From assembly GCF_010820555.1 (NCBI RefSeq), contig NZ_JAAIKD010000004.1, positions 310,001-374,000 on the forward strand: DNA of 64,000 nt, given 5' to 3'. This document shows, one piece after another, positions 35,519-44,812 of the stretch (its first letter is position 1; each line of letters starts with the position of its first letter). Below the pieces are notes generated by a model. It was not told the origin of the DNA. It did not search any database and was given only the letters and a program-made list of their open reading frames with translations. This stretch comes from Psychroflexus aurantiacus (GTDB lineage: Bacteria > Bacteroidota > Bacteroidia > Flavobacteriales > Flavobacteriaceae). Made by a program: the position numbers and the translations under genes.

Positions 35519-36139
35519 TTAAAGCGCCCCAAATATTAAGGCTCCGTAAATCGCAAATCGAACAAACCTTAAGGCGCCATAAAGCAAATAACTTCCAAAT
35601 GGGAATTTAATTATCCCGGCCGAAATGCTGGCAATGGCAAACGGAAGTGGGAGTAAAGCTCCTACCAAAATCAAGATTCCTCCCCATTTTCTCATGTTCT
35701 TGATGTGCTTGGCCATTTTTACTTCCAGGAATACGAATACGGATGGGATGCTGGCAATACCTCGCCCCACAAAATAAGAAATAATACCTCCAAGATAGGA
35801 TAGGGTAGCCAGAATAGTCAAAAAACCCCATGGTGAAGCGGCCTTACCGCACCAGGCGATAAAGATTTCCGGCGGAATAAGACCCAAAATGGATTCTGAA
35901 GCAAAAAATATAGCAAAAACTGCAACCGGATGAAAGTTTTCTGTAATGTACAACAGCATGGTATTGACATCGATTACAAAAAAATGAATTCCAAGTAAAA
36001 TCGCAACAAATATCAAAATAGGAGGGGCTGCCTTGATCAAACTTCTACCCAAAAAGCTGTAAAAACCTGTATAGGTATAGTATTGATGCAGTAACCTCAG
36101 GTGAGATTTTCGATTTGGATTTTTATTCTTGTTACTCAT
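35519..36139 (-). CDS. VTT/DedA-like membrane protein
   Basis: A 206-residue inner-membrane protein with five or six hydrophobic segments (about 37-58, 70-92, 98-118, 150-170 and 180-205). The pattern E-S-I-L-G-L-I-P-P-E-I-F, with a Gly-Pro-rich re-entrant stretch, and R-K-W-G-G-I-L-I-L-V-G-A-L-L-P-L-P-F match the VTT (DedA/SNARE-associated) family, implicated in lipid scrambling or transport. It carries a basic N-terminal tail. No partner is encoded next to it; an MFS gene lies 61 bases away on the same strand. Confidence 0.85.
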   Translation of the reverse strand: MSNKNKNPNRKSHLRLLHQYYTYTGFYSFLGRSLIKAAPPILIFVAILLGIHFFVIDVNTMLLYITENFHPVAVFAIFFASESILGLIPPEIFIAWCGKAASPWGFLTILATLSYLGGIISYFVGRGIASIPSVFVFLEVKMAKHIKNMRKWGGILILVGALLPLPFAIASISAGIIKFPFGSYLLYGALRFVRFAIYGALIFGAL

Positions 36140-36200
36140 AGCAGATCACAAAAGTAACGTTAAAGTCCTATCTCACCATATTTTTAACCAATCAAATTAA

Positions 36201-37427
36201 TTAAGTATTTGTTAAATTATCAGACTCAGAAATGCTTGCCACTGCTTTGATGCGCTGTGCATTCAATAGGCACAATACCAGAAAGGCAAACAAACTCAGC
36301 ATTATAGTTTCTATACTCAACCCGCCATCGATCATCCATCCCACGATTAATGGTCCTAAAGCTGTACTAATCACCATAAACATGGTAAAGAGGCTGCGGA
36401 TGGCTCCTAATTTCTCTATTCCATATACCTCTGCTAATATGGAAGACTTTATAGTCCCGGACATGCCTACCGTAATGCCCATCAACAACAGAAATATCAG
36501 CGCTCCAAAAATGCTAGGGATAAGGGCATAAGCCAACAAACCTAAACTGATGGGGATAAGATAAAATCGGAACATTTTTTTAGCGGTGAATTTGTCCACC
36601 CAAAGCCCCCCGGCAAGCGAAAAAATCAATCGGGTTATGGCGTAACCGGTAAAAAAAGCAGCATACAATTGTGGAGACCATCCCTTTTGCGCTACAAAGA
36701 CATACTGATAGAAAATAACAGCTGTCACGGTAAAGCTTATGGCAAAACTGGTTGGCATCAAAATTAAGAACCTCCTGTCGCTTATAATCTTTCCAAAATC
36801 CCTGACTAAGCCCGAAGATGAGGGTCTGCCAATGCTGAGTTGCTTATTGAAGTGATCCAAATCTGTAAAATAAAGTCTTATCAAATAGAGAAGCAATAGG
36901 ATTCCTGAACCTATCATGGCCCAGCGCCAATCGAACCAGGCAATAACGAAGGCGAGTAACAATGGCAAGACAATTTCACCAGAGGAGAAACCAAGACTTG
37001 AAAAACTCAAGGCTTTACCGCGGTTCTTATCGTAAAACTTTGAAAGAATGGTCATGCTGATATGACTCAGCATACCCTGACCTGTTAAACGCAAGCCTAC
37101 AAGACTTATGAATACAAATGCGATATGATAGGAAATCCCCATCAAAATACACGAAAAGGCCAGGCATATAACTGTAAATGCAGTTACTTTTTTAACCGAA
37201 ACATGATCAACTGTATGACCAACAGTCAGCATGATGAATGAAGCTAAGACTGTACAGATGGCATAAATAGCTCCGAAATTACCTTCAGTAACAGCAAATT
37301 CTGATGAAATGGAAGTGACATAGAGGGAAATCAAGTAGGTCTGACCAAAACTAGACAAAAACGTAAGCGCCCAGCCAAAGCTCAATTTCCTAAAATTCCC
37401 TTTGATGAAATAAATAAAATCCTTCAT
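36201..37427 (-). CDS. Major facilitator superfamily transporter
   Basis: A 408-residue protein with twelve hydrophobic segments and a larger central loop (about residues 190-220) between two halves. The N-terminal half has the loop motif V-G-H-T-V-D-H, a variant of the MFS motif A G-x-x-x-D-R, and the second half has A-G-G-L-W-V-D-K-F. Length and pattern fit a 12-TM MFS uniporter or antiporter. The substrate is not visible. Its start overlaps the mscS stop (ATGA), so the two may be cotranscribed. Confidence 0.9.
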   Translation of the reverse strand: MKDFIYFIKGNFRKLSFGWALTFLSSFGQTYLISLYVTSISSEFAVTEGNFGAIYAICTVLASFIMLTVGHTVDHVSVKKVTAFTVICLAFSCILMGISYHIAFVFISLVGLRLTGQGMLSHISMTILSKFYDKNRGKALSFSSLGFSSGEIVLPLLLAFVIAWFDWRWAMIGSGILLLLYLIRLYFTDLDHFNKQLSIGRPSSSGLVRDFGKIISDRRFLILMPTSFAISFTVTAVIFYQYVFVAQKGWSPQLYAAFFTGYAITRLIFSLAGGLWVDKFTAKKMFRFYLIPISLGLLAYALIPSIFGALIFLLLMGITVGMSGTIKSSILAEVYGIEKLGAIRSLFTMFMVISTALGPLIVGWMIDGGLSIETIMLSLFAFLVLCLLNAQRIKAVASISESDNLTNT

Positions 37428-38710
37428 GAATCTTTCTGGGATTCAAAAGGTGCTGAAAGCGACTTTAGATCTCTCCCGGAAGGATACTCGAAACACTCAA
37501 GTTCAAAATAAGGAATGGCAGCCAGTAAATGATCGAAAATCCCAGCCATGACGCGTTCATAATTGGCCCAAACCTTATCTTTGGAAAAGGCATATAGTTC
37601 TAAAGGGATACCCTCTGCCGTGGGAGCAAGCTGTCTTGTCATCATCATCATGTCTTTGTTGATATCCGGATGCTGTTCAAGATAATGGTCTATATAAACT
37701 CTGAATGCTCCAAAATTGGTCTGATTCCTCCCGTTAATTTGAACTGATTTGTCCACATCATGTTTTAAATTGTATTCATTGACTTCCTGCTGCTTGTTCT
37801 GAATATATGTTGAAATGAGTTTGACTTTTTTCAATTCTTCAATATCACTTTCAGAAAGGAATTTGATACTGTTGGCTTTGATCAGGATGGAACGCTTGAT
37901 TCGTCTTCCCCCGGAAATACTCATCCCCCGCCAGTTTTTGAAAGAATCAGAGATCAAATAATAGGTAGGTATAGTGGTGATGGTATTATCGAAATTTCTC
38001 ACCTTGACAGAAGCCAGGTTTATCTCATAAACATCCCCGTCTGCACCATATTTTTCCATGGTAATCCAGTCTCCAAGTCTTACGGTATCATTCACAGTGA
38101 CCTGTATACTGGCAACAAACCCCAAAATGGTATCTTTAAAGATCAAAAGTAAAACTGCAGAAAAAGCACCTAGTGCAGTTAAAAATTTAAATAAGGGCTG
38201 ACCGGTAATCGCAGAAAAGACAATAATTATCCCCACAATCCAAATCACGATCATAAAAACCTGGATATAACTCTCAATAGGTTTGTCCTTAAAGGTGTCA
38301 AAAGTTCTCAGGTAATCTTTAAAAGTCATGAAGATGGACCTTAGAATCCAGATGCTGACAAAAATGATAAGGACTTCAATTAATTTTTCAAAATAAATTT
38401 CAGATTCTGGAAAATCGATTAAAACAAGTGGAATTAGCTCCAGAATACAAAATAATACAGCAAAATTAGCCAGGTATACGAAGACTTTATTCTTGACCAG
38501 ATAATCATCAAAGGTAGTTTTGGTTTTATTAGCGAGACTTTTAACAATGCGTATAGCTATGTATCTGAATATTTTAAAAGCCACATAACTCAGTATAAGC
38601 AGGACTACGGCATTCAATAAAGCATTGAGATAAATAGAGGCCGTCTCTCCAAAGTAATCTGAAGACTTTAGAAGCTCGTAAAAATATTTAGCCATCTCCG
38701 TTTCATTCAT
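37424..38710 (-). CDS. Mechanosensitive ion channel (MscS family)
   Basis: A 428-residue MscS-type channel with N-terminal membrane segments (about 18-40, 65-90, 100-125, 145-170), a pore helix near 180-200 (L-T-A-L-G-A-F-S-A-V-L-L) and a soluble C-terminal vestibule from about 210 (V-N-D-T-V-R-L-G-D-W-I-T-M). R-N-F-D-N-T-I-T-T-I-P is the conserved beta-domain segment. The larger cytoplasmic domain resembles YbdG-type channels. The start at 38710 (M-N-E-T-E-M) is preferred to 38737. It releases osmolytes during hypo-osmotic shock. Confidence 0.92.
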   Translation of the reverse strand: MNETEMAKYFYELLKSSDYFGETASIYLNALLNAVVLLILSYVAFKIFRYIAIRIVKSLANKTKTTFDDYLVKNKVFVYLANFAVLFCILELIPLVLIDFPESEIYFEKLIEVLIIFVSIWILRSIFMTFKDYLRTFDTFKDKPIESYIQVFMIVIWIVGIIIVFSAITGQPLFKFLTALGAFSAVLLLIFKDTILGFVASIQVTVNDTVRLGDWITMEKYGADGDVYEINLASVKVRNFDNTITTIPTYYLISDSFKNWRGMSISGGRRIKRSILIKANSIKFLSESDIEELKKVKLISTYIQNKQQEVNEYNLKHDVDKSVQINGRNQTNFGAFRVYIDHYLEQHPDINKDMMMMTRQLAPTAEGIPLELYAFSKDKVWANYERVMAGIFDHLLAAIPYFELECFEYPSGRDLKSLSAPFESQKDS

Positions 38711-38779
38711 GGGTGATTTTTTTGCAAATTTACACATTTAGCATCATTTATAAACTTTTAAAACCGTCTCATTAGCAGC

Positions 38780-39631
38780 ATGAAAGAAAATTTATATGTG
38801 ATTTTTATAATCGGTGGAATTCTTCTTTTTGCAGGAGTCCTGTATGTGTATGTTAAGCCTGATAGAACCTATTCCAGGGATCTTATCGTTTTAAAAACCT
38901 GGGAACTGCCGGATTCACTTCGGGAGATCTCTGGGATAAGTCACTTAAGTGATTCAAAAATGGCCTGCATACAGGATGAGGAAGGGATTATTTTTATCTA
39001 TGACTTAAACCTGGGTCAGGTCATTAACGAAATCAAATTTGGACCGAGTGGGGATTATGAATCCATTAGAGTTCTGGATTCTACTGCGTTTATCATGGAA
39101 AGTAACGGTAGAGTTTATAAAGTCTCGAATTTTGAATCGGATAGAAAACAAATTGAAGAGTTTACAACCCAATTTAAGTCTTCCAATGACATGGAAAGCC
39201 TGGATTTTCATCCTAAAACAAATTCGTTTTTGACAATTCCCAAAGAAAAAAATCTGCCAAAACAATGTAAAGTCTTTAGCGTTTATAAAATGAATGCCGA
39301 AAATTTTAAAATTGCTGAAGATTGTTTTTTGACTTTAACTGACAAACAGGCTTTTTTTAAAACTCGTAGCTTTGAGATTAAGGTTGAAGATTTCCATGCC
39401 TCAGAACTTAGCGTTCATCCCCAGAATGGTGAAATTTTTATATTGTCTTCGAAGCCTCCAAAATTACTAGTAATCGGTAAAGAAGGTTTGCCAAAGGAAT
39501 TTCATTTACTAAACCCAAAACACTTTCAGCAACCTGAAGGCTTGTCCTTTGATTCTAAGGGTAGAATGTATATTTCTAATGAAGAAGGGAATTCAAACCG
39601 GCAAAATATTCAACTGGTAGAGTACAGGTGA
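38780..39631 (+). CDS. SdiA-regulated-like membrane-anchored protein
   Basis: A 283-residue protein with an N-terminal membrane segment (about 5-24) and a soluble beta-propeller-like domain. E-I-S-G-I-S-H-L-S-D-S-K-M-A-C-I-Q-D-E-E-G, Y-E-S-I and N-D-M-E-S-L-D-F-H-P-K-T-N-S-F-L match the SdiA-regulated family (named from a Salmonella gene activated by the SdiA quorum sensor) and the wider phytase/esterase-like propellers. Function unknown. It is divergent from mscS, sharing 69 bases, and ends 2 bases before the convergent PBP gene stop. Confidence 0.8.
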   Translation: MKENLYVIFIIGGILLFAGVLYVYVKPDRTYSRDLIVLKTWELPDSLREISGISHLSDSKMACIQDEEGIIFIYDLNLGQVINEIKFGPSGDYESIRVLDSTAFIMESNGRVYKVSNFESDRKQIEEFTTQFKSSNDMESLDFHPKTNSFLTIPKEKNLPKQCKVFSVYKMNAENFKIAEDCFLTLTDKQAFFKTRSFEIKVEDFHASELSVHPQNGEIFILSSKPPKLLVIGKEGLPKEFHLLNPKHFQQPEGLSFDSKGRMYISNEEGNSNRQNIQLVEYR

Positions 39632-39633
39632 GT

Positions 39634-41943
39634 TCAGTCTTTAGTTTTGCCAAACAAACGCTGGAAAAAACCTTTCTTTTCCTGTTCTTCTTCTGTCTTT
39701 TTGTCAAATCTTTTTTCAGTTTTATCATTCGAAAACAGGCGTTTAAAAAACCCATCTCGTTTTTCGCTCACACAATCTAAAGCTTCCTGTTGCTCAGGAC
39801 TTAAACCTGAAAATCGTGCTTCAGTAATAAAATCATACTGAGCCTCTTTAGCCATGGCCCGGTAGAGTCTGCCGAAAACGGGTAAGGCTGTATTTGCCCC
39901 TTGTCCGAGTCTCGTCGACTTGAATCCAATGCTTGCGTTGTTGTGGCCAACCCAGGTTATATTCACCAGTTTGGGGGTCACCGCTGCAAACCAGCCATCT
40001 TTATTTTTTTGTGTGGTTCCGGTTTTTCCGGCGATATCCTGAGTTAAGCCATAAGTTGTTCTCAGGCGTTTGGCGGTTCCCTCCTGGACAACATTTTCCA
40101 GCATAGCCAATAGAAGTCGATTTTGCTCAGGGTCCAGGTTTGAAGGTTGTGGGGGTTTGGCCTCAAATTTAGCTATGATTTTTCCTGTTTTTGAAGTTAT
40201 TTTGGTGATGAAATAGAGTTGCGGAACCTTGCCCTGACTGGTAAAACTGGAATAAACCTTAGCCAGTTCTTTCATATTTAGTTCAGCTGTCCCCAGAGCT
40301 AAAGACGGTTGTTCTTCCAGTTTGGAGGTAATCCCCATGCTTTTTGCCAGGTTTATGGTATTGGAAATACCTGCTTCTTCAAGGACTTTTACGCTCACCG
40401 TATTGATGGAGTTGGTTAGCGCGTATTTTAGTGAATAATTCAAATACGGATCTTTTTCCGCATTGCCTGAATTCTGAGGACTCCAGTTGTCTAAATTGGT
40501 ATAAGTGATCTCTTTGGCAGAAATATAATCACAGGGTCTCAATCCGTATTTTAGTCCGCTTGCATACACCACGGGTTTAAAGGTTGATCCAACCTGGCGT
40601 TTGGAATTTTCAATAATATCAAATTTTGAAAGCCGATAATCTGCTCCGCCTACATAAGCCAAAATCCTGCCTGATTCAGGGTCAATACTCAAGCTTGCAG
40701 CATTGATTTGCTTTAAGTTATAGCTTAAGCTATCCAGTATAGATAGTTGTAATACAGTGGATTTACCTTGATCTATAACCTCTACAGGTCTACGCTTTGT
40801 TAAACTGTCTAAAATTTGGTTAGCAGATAAGTTCTGAGCCTTCCAAGCCTGATACGTCTTGGTTTGCTTTGCTATTTTAAGAAGCAGTTCTTCATTTTTC
40901 CAGGGTGGGGCATTTCCATATTCAGCTTCAAACAGGGGTTGCAGATACTCAATTTGATTTTTAACTGAATTTTCCAAGAGCTTTTGCTGACCTAAATCTA
41001 AGGTGGTGTGAATCTGTAAGCCGTCTTCTTCAATACTGTAAGCCGTACCGTCTTCCTTTTTGATATCGCTTAATACTCTTTCCACTTCAGCCTTAACCAG
41101 GTCGATAAAATATTGCCTTTGGTATGTGTTCTTTTCTGAAATGCTGAGCTGAATGGGTTCAGACATAGCTTGATTTGCTTCTTTTGATGACAGGTAACCG
41201 TATTTCAGCATTTGAGAAATGACAACATCGCGTCTTAACTGACTGCGCTCTGGGAATAATCTGGGATTGTAGGAGTGATTTGCTTTTAAAGTCCCCACTA
41301 AGGTCGCCGATTCCTGTAAGTTTAATTCTGAAGTTGTCTTGCTGAAAAACAATCGGGCTACACTTTCTATTCCATACGTATTACCGCTGAAAGGGACTGT
41401 ATTGAGATACAGTTCTAGGATTTCTTCTTTGGAATACATCTTTTCAATGCGTCTGGCAACGATGCTTTCCTTTAGTTTGTTTACTGGTAAACTGAAGATG
41501 CCATAAACGTTTCTGCCATAGATGTTTTTGACCAATTGCTGAGTGATGGTACTTCCACCCCCGGAGGATTTATCTCCGGAGAGTATGCTTTTAAAAAAGA
41601 CACGCAGCAGACTATACTTATCCACACCATCATGTTCGTAAAACCTGGCATCTTCGGTTGCGACGAGTGCGTGAATAAGGTGCTTAGGAATTTCAGAATA
41701 AGAAATAGATTGCCGGTTGTATTTATAAAGCTTGTCAATGATGTTGCCTTTATAATCTAAGATCTCGGTAGCTTCAGCCTGCTGAATATTCGCCAAATCC
41801 TTTTCGTTTTGAACTTTACCCCAAAAGCCAAAATATACACTTCCAAAAAATAACAAGAACAGAAGCAGAATGACTGAAACTCCAAAAACTGAAGCTTTTT
41901 TAAATCGGTTGAGCTTTTTTGTTTTAAGGCCGGGTCTGGACAT
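39634..41943 (-). CDS. Class A penicillin-binding protein (PBP1A-type)
   Basis: A 769-residue bifunctional peptidoglycan synthase. After a cytoplasmic tail and membrane segment (about 20-38) comes the GT51 transglycosylase domain (E-D-A-R-F-Y-E-H-D-G-V-D, G-G-S-T-I-T-Q-Q-L-V-K-N) and the transpeptidase domain with the S-x-x-K serine in G-S-T-F-K-P, S-x-N in N-S-I-N-T-V-S and K-T-G in G-K-T-G-T-T-Q. It polymerises and cross-links glycan strands. The C-terminus from about 715 is Lys/Glu-rich. Which of the class A PBPs of the organism it is cannot be said. Confidence 0.95.
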   Translation of the reverse strand: MSRPGLKTKKLNRFKKASVFGVSVILLLFLLFFGSVYFGFWGKVQNEKDLANIQQAEATEILDYKGNIIDKLYKYNRQSISYSEIPKHLIHALVATEDARFYEHDGVDKYSLLRVFFKSILSGDKSSGGGSTITQQLVKNIYGRNVYGIFSLPVNKLKESIVARRIEKMYSKEEILELYLNTVPFSGNTYGIESVARLFFSKTTSELNLQESATLVGTLKANHSYNPRLFPERSQLRRDVVISQMLKYGYLSSKEANQAMSEPIQLSISEKNTYQRQYFIDLVKAEVERVLSDIKKEDGTAYSIEEDGLQIHTTLDLGQQKLLENSVKNQIEYLQPLFEAEYGNAPPWKNEELLLKIAKQTKTYQAWKAQNLSANQILDSLTKRRPVEVIDQGKSTVLQLSILDSLSYNLKQINAASLSIDPESGRILAYVGGADYRLSKFDIIENSKRQVGSTFKPVVYASGLKYGLRPCDYISAKEITYTNLDNWSPQNSGNAEKDPYLNYSLKYALTNSINTVSVKVLEEAGISNTINLAKSMGITSKLEEQPSLALGTAELNMKELAKVYSSFTSQGKVPQLYFITKITSKTGKIIAKFEAKPPQPSNLDPEQNRLLLAMLENVVQEGTAKRLRTTYGLTQDIAGKTGTTQKNKDGWFAAVTPKLVNITWVGHNNASIGFKSTRLGQGANTALPVFGRLYRAMAKEAQYDFITEARFSGLSPEQQEALDCVSEKRDGFFKRLFSNDKTEKRFDKKTEEEQEKKGFFQRLFGKTKD

Positions 41944-42066
41944 GAATTGAAATTTGATTCAAAAGTAATTTTAAATGAAGTAATGCTGACGTTAAAACTA
42001 TATAAAATCAGGAATAACTTGTTTTATAGCATGTAACTTTAAAGTCCATATAAAATTATACATATC

Positions 42067-42780
42067 ATGAAAAATAAAGTTGCCTATATTACAGGAGGAA
42101 GCAAAGGTATAGGATTTGGAATTGCAGATGCCTTGATGAAGGAAGGCGTAAACGTCGCCATTACAAGCCGTTCTCAATCTTCCGCAGACGAAGCTGCAGA
42201 ATTACTCAGGAGTTCCAATGCTAATGCAAAAGCCATTGGAATTGAAGCTGACGTAAGAAGCATGTCCTCTCAGCAGGAGGCTGTCGATAAGATTCTAAAG
42301 GAATTTGGTCAATTGGATTATGTGATTGCCAATGCAGGCCTAGGGCATTACCACAGTATCGAGGACCTAACTGAAGAGCAGTGGAATGAAACCATTGACA
42401 CCAATCTGACGGGAGTATTTTTCTCCATAAAGGCCAGTGTAGACGCTCTGAAGAAAAGCAAAGGCTATTTCATAACCATATCGAGCTTGGCAGGAACGAA
42501 TTTCTTTGCAAAAGGCTCTGCCTACAACGCCAGTAAGTTTGGTGTTACAGGCTTTACTCAGGCCGTTATGTTGGACTTGAGAGATCACGGTGTAAACGTG
42601 TCCACGATTATGCCAGGTTCAGTAGCGACGCATTTCAATGGTAATACACCTGATGAAAGTGATGCCTGGAAGATTCAACCGGAAGATTTAGGTGAAATGG
42701 TTGTGGATTTATTCAAAATGAATCCAAGGACTCTACCGAGCAAGGTAGAAGTTAGACCATCACAACCCCCAAAAAAATAG
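42067..42780 (+). CDS. Short-chain dehydrogenase/reductase
   Basis: A 237-residue SDR with T-G-G-S-K-G-I-G at residues 9-16 for NAD(P), N-A-G near 87, and the Ser-Tyr-Lys catalytic set in I-S-S-L-A-G and A-Y-N-A-S-K near 136-155. It resembles FabG but lacks the FabG C-terminal G-Q-T-x-x-V-D-G-G signature and ends in a Pro/Lys tail, so it is likely an oxidoreductase of another substrate. It stands alone with a terminator behind it. Confidence 0.9.
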   Translation: MKNKVAYITGGSKGIGFGIADALMKEGVNVAITSRSQSSADEAAELLRSSNANAKAIGIEADVRSMSSQQEAVDKILKEFGQLDYVIANAGLGHYHSIEDLTEEQWNETIDTNLTGVFFSIKASVDALKKSKGYFITISSLAGTNFFAKGSAYNASKFGVTGFTQAVMLDLRDHGVNVSTIMPGSVATHFNGNTPDESDAWKIQPEDLGEMVVDLFKMNPRTLPSKVEVRPSQPPKK

Positions 42781-42801
42781 AGGTATACCTCTTATAAAGT
42801 A

Positions 42802-42840
42802 AAAGCCTGTTTCCATTACGTTTTGGAGACAGGCTTTTTT
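42802..42840. terminator. Terminator between the SDR gene and the M42 gene
   Basis: AAAGCCTGT (42802-42810) with TTCC pairs with GGAG and ACAGGCTTT (42825-42837), giving 12 of 13 pairs, 10-base loop, and a T tract after. The mirrored A/T runs suggest service to both convergent genes. A 10-bp palindrome AGGTATACCT sits at 42781-42790, just past the SDR stop. Confidence 0.85.
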
Positions 42841-42859
42841 TCATGGCTCAAGTTCGTTT

Positions 42860-43930
42860 TTATTCGAAATAACTAAACTTGTCCCCATTTTTAATTTCCA
42901 GTAAGGAGTTATAGATCAATTTGATCACATTTTCAACATCCGCTTTATGCACCATTTCTACAGTGGTGTGCATATACCTTAAAGGCAAAGAGATCAATGC
43001 GGAAGCAACTCCACCATTGCTATAAGCAAAGGCATCCGTATCCGTTCCAGTCATTCTGCTTGCCGCAAGACGCTGAAAGGGGATGTTGTGTTTTTCTGCG
43101 GTATCGATAAGCAGTTCGCGTAATTTATTCTGAACGGCCGGCGCATAACTGATGACAGGTCCCGCACCAATTTTGGTTAAGCCTTCCTTCTTTTTATCAA
43201 TCATTGGAGTCGTGGTATCATGACAAACATCGGTTACAATAGCCACATTAGGTTTGATGGTATTACTGATCATTTCAGCACCACGCAACCCGATTTCTTC
43301 CTGTACTGAATTGGTGATATACAGGCCAAAGGGTAATTCTACTTTGTTTTCTTTAAGCATTCGCGCAACTTCAGCAATCATGAAGCCACCCATTCTGTTA
43401 TCCAGTCCACGACAAACGAATTTGTCCTTATTCAGGATAAAAAACTCATCGGGATAGGTAATGACACAGCCTACGTGCACTCCAAGTTTTTCAACTTCTT
43501 CTTTGTTGGAACAACCCACATCGATGCAGATATTTTCAATCTTTGGCGTTTCTTCTTTTGATTTGTCACGTGTATGAATTGCAGGCCAGCCAAAAACACC
43601 TTTAACAATACCGTTTTTAGTATGAATATTGACACGCTTAGAAGTCGCGATCTGGTGATCACTTCCTCCATTTCTGATGACATAGATGAGTCCTTCTTCT
43701 GTGATATAATTCACATACCATGATATTTCATCAGCATGGCCTTCAATAACCACCTTAAATTCGGCATCCGGATTTATAATTCCAACAGCTGTTCCGTAGG
43801 TATCTGTAATGAATTCATCTACATAGGGTTTTAGATATTCCATCCATAATTTTTGTCCTTCCCATTCATAACCGGTTGGAGCAGCGTTATTTAAGTATTT
43901 TTCTAAAAATTTCAGAGAATTATCATTCAT
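42860..43930 (-). CDS. M42-family metallopeptidase
   Basis: A 356-residue di-metal aminopeptidase of the M42 (FrvX/YsdC/endoglucanase-M) family. Metal ligands appear in V-I-E-G-H-A-D-E-I near residue 63, C-R-G-L-D-N-R near 174, Q-E-E-I-G-L-R-G-A near 211 with the catalytic Glu, T-D-V-C-H-D and the terminal M-H-T-T-V-E-M. No signal peptide, so it would act in the cytoplasm on short peptides, often as a large tetrahedral complex in this family. It is divergent from the DUF4294 gene. Confidence 0.94.
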   Translation of the reverse strand: MNDNSLKFLEKYLNNAAPTGYEWEGQKLWMEYLKPYVDEFITDTYGTAVGIINPDAEFKVVIEGHADEISWYVNYITEEGLIYVIRNGGSDHQIATSKRVNIHTKNGIVKGVFGWPAIHTRDKSKEETPKIENICIDVGCSNKEEVEKLGVHVGCVITYPDEFFILNKDKFVCRGLDNRMGGFMIAEVARMLKENKVELPFGLYITNSVQEEIGLRGAEMISNTIKPNVAIVTDVCHDTTTPMIDKKKEGLTKIGAGPVISYAPAVQNKLRELLIDTAEKHNIPFQRLAASRMTGTDTDAFAYSNGGVASALISLPLRYMHTTVEMVHKADVENVIKLIYNSLLEIKNGDKFSYFE

Positions 43931-43992
43931 ATCTTCGTGTTTTTAAGTCGCTAATTTAGTAAAGTATTGAGATATAGTTAAAAACGAAACCT

Positions 43993-44000
43993 TAATTTTG
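43993..44000 (+). promoter_or_regulatory. Promoter -7 box for the DUF4294 gene
   Basis: TAATTTTG matches TAnnTTTG exactly, 39 bases upstream of the GTG start. TTG at 43967-43969 is a possible -33 half-match. Confidence 0.5.
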
Positions 44001-44038
44001 GAATGATTTTAGATTAGATCTATACAAATTAAATTGAC

Positions 44039-44764
44039 GTGAAAATTACTGCTTATTTTTGTTTGCTTTTGAGTTTATCCTTAGGTGCTCAGGAATACAA
44101 ATACAAAAGAAACTCAGAGGATTCTATTCCAAGGCAAAAAAAATTTATGATCCTGGACAAGGACTCTGCCTGGGTGGACGAAGTTAAGCTCGATGAAGTC
44201 ATTATTTTACCAAAGTTGAACTTTAAAAACAGAGACGAGTTCAGAGATTACCTTATACTTAAACGAAAAACGAAAAAAGTCTGGCCTTATGCCAGACTGG
44301 CTTCTGAGCGCTTTGAAATCTTAAATCAGCGCCTGGAAAATATTAAGTCTAAACGGAAAAAGCGAAAATATACATTGATAATTCAAAAGTATGTGGAGGA
44401 AGAATTCACAGAAGAATTAAAAAAACTGACCAAAACTGAAGGCCAGATCCTGGTAAAATTAATTCACCGGCAAACCGGCGAAACCACCTTTGATTTGGTT
44501 AAAGATTTAAGATCGGGCTGGAGAGCCTTTTGGTATAATACAACAGCCAGTTTTTTCAATATATCCTTAAAAGAAGAATATCAGCCTTCAACAGTTAAGG
44601 AAGATTTCTATATCGAAGATATCCTGCAAAGAGAATTTCAATCGGGTTCCTTAAATAAACAAGCTCCAAAAACCGATATCCAATTTTTGGAGCTCATGGA
44701 TAAATGGCAGAAAGATTCATTATTGTTACCTCCTTCTGCCAGGAGAAGCTTCGGCAGGTATTGA
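44039..44764 (+). CDS. DUF4294-domain exported protein (GTG start)
   Basis: A 241-residue protein with a signal peptide of 17 residues (M-K-I-T-A-Y-F-C-L-L-L-S-L-S-L-G-A-Q), beginning with GTG at 44039 because this gives the signal. The DUF4294 domain includes V-I-I-L-P-K-L-N-F-K-N-R-D-E-F-R-D-Y, R-K-T-K-K-V-W-P-Y-A and the conserved L-I-H-R-Q-T-G-E-T-T-F-D-L-V-K-D-L-R-S-G-W-R-A-F-W-Y-N-T-T. It is found almost only in Bacteroidota, often next to an M42 peptidase as here. The function is unknown. Confidence 0.88.
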   Translation: MKITAYFCLLLSLSLGAQEYKYKRNSEDSIPRQKKFMILDKDSAWVDEVKLDEVIILPKLNFKNRDEFRDYLILKRKTKKVWPYARLASERFEILNQRLENIKSKRKKRKYTLIIQKYVEEEFTEELKKLTKTEGQILVKLIHRQTGETTFDLVKDLRSGWRAFWYNTTASFFNISLKEEYQPSTVKEDFYIEDILQREFQSGSLNKQAPKTDIQFLELMDKWQKDSLLLPPSARRSFGRY

Positions 44765-44812
44765 TTTTAGCATGCTTGATAATTCACTGCTAGCCGGTTC
44801 GATTTGAATGTT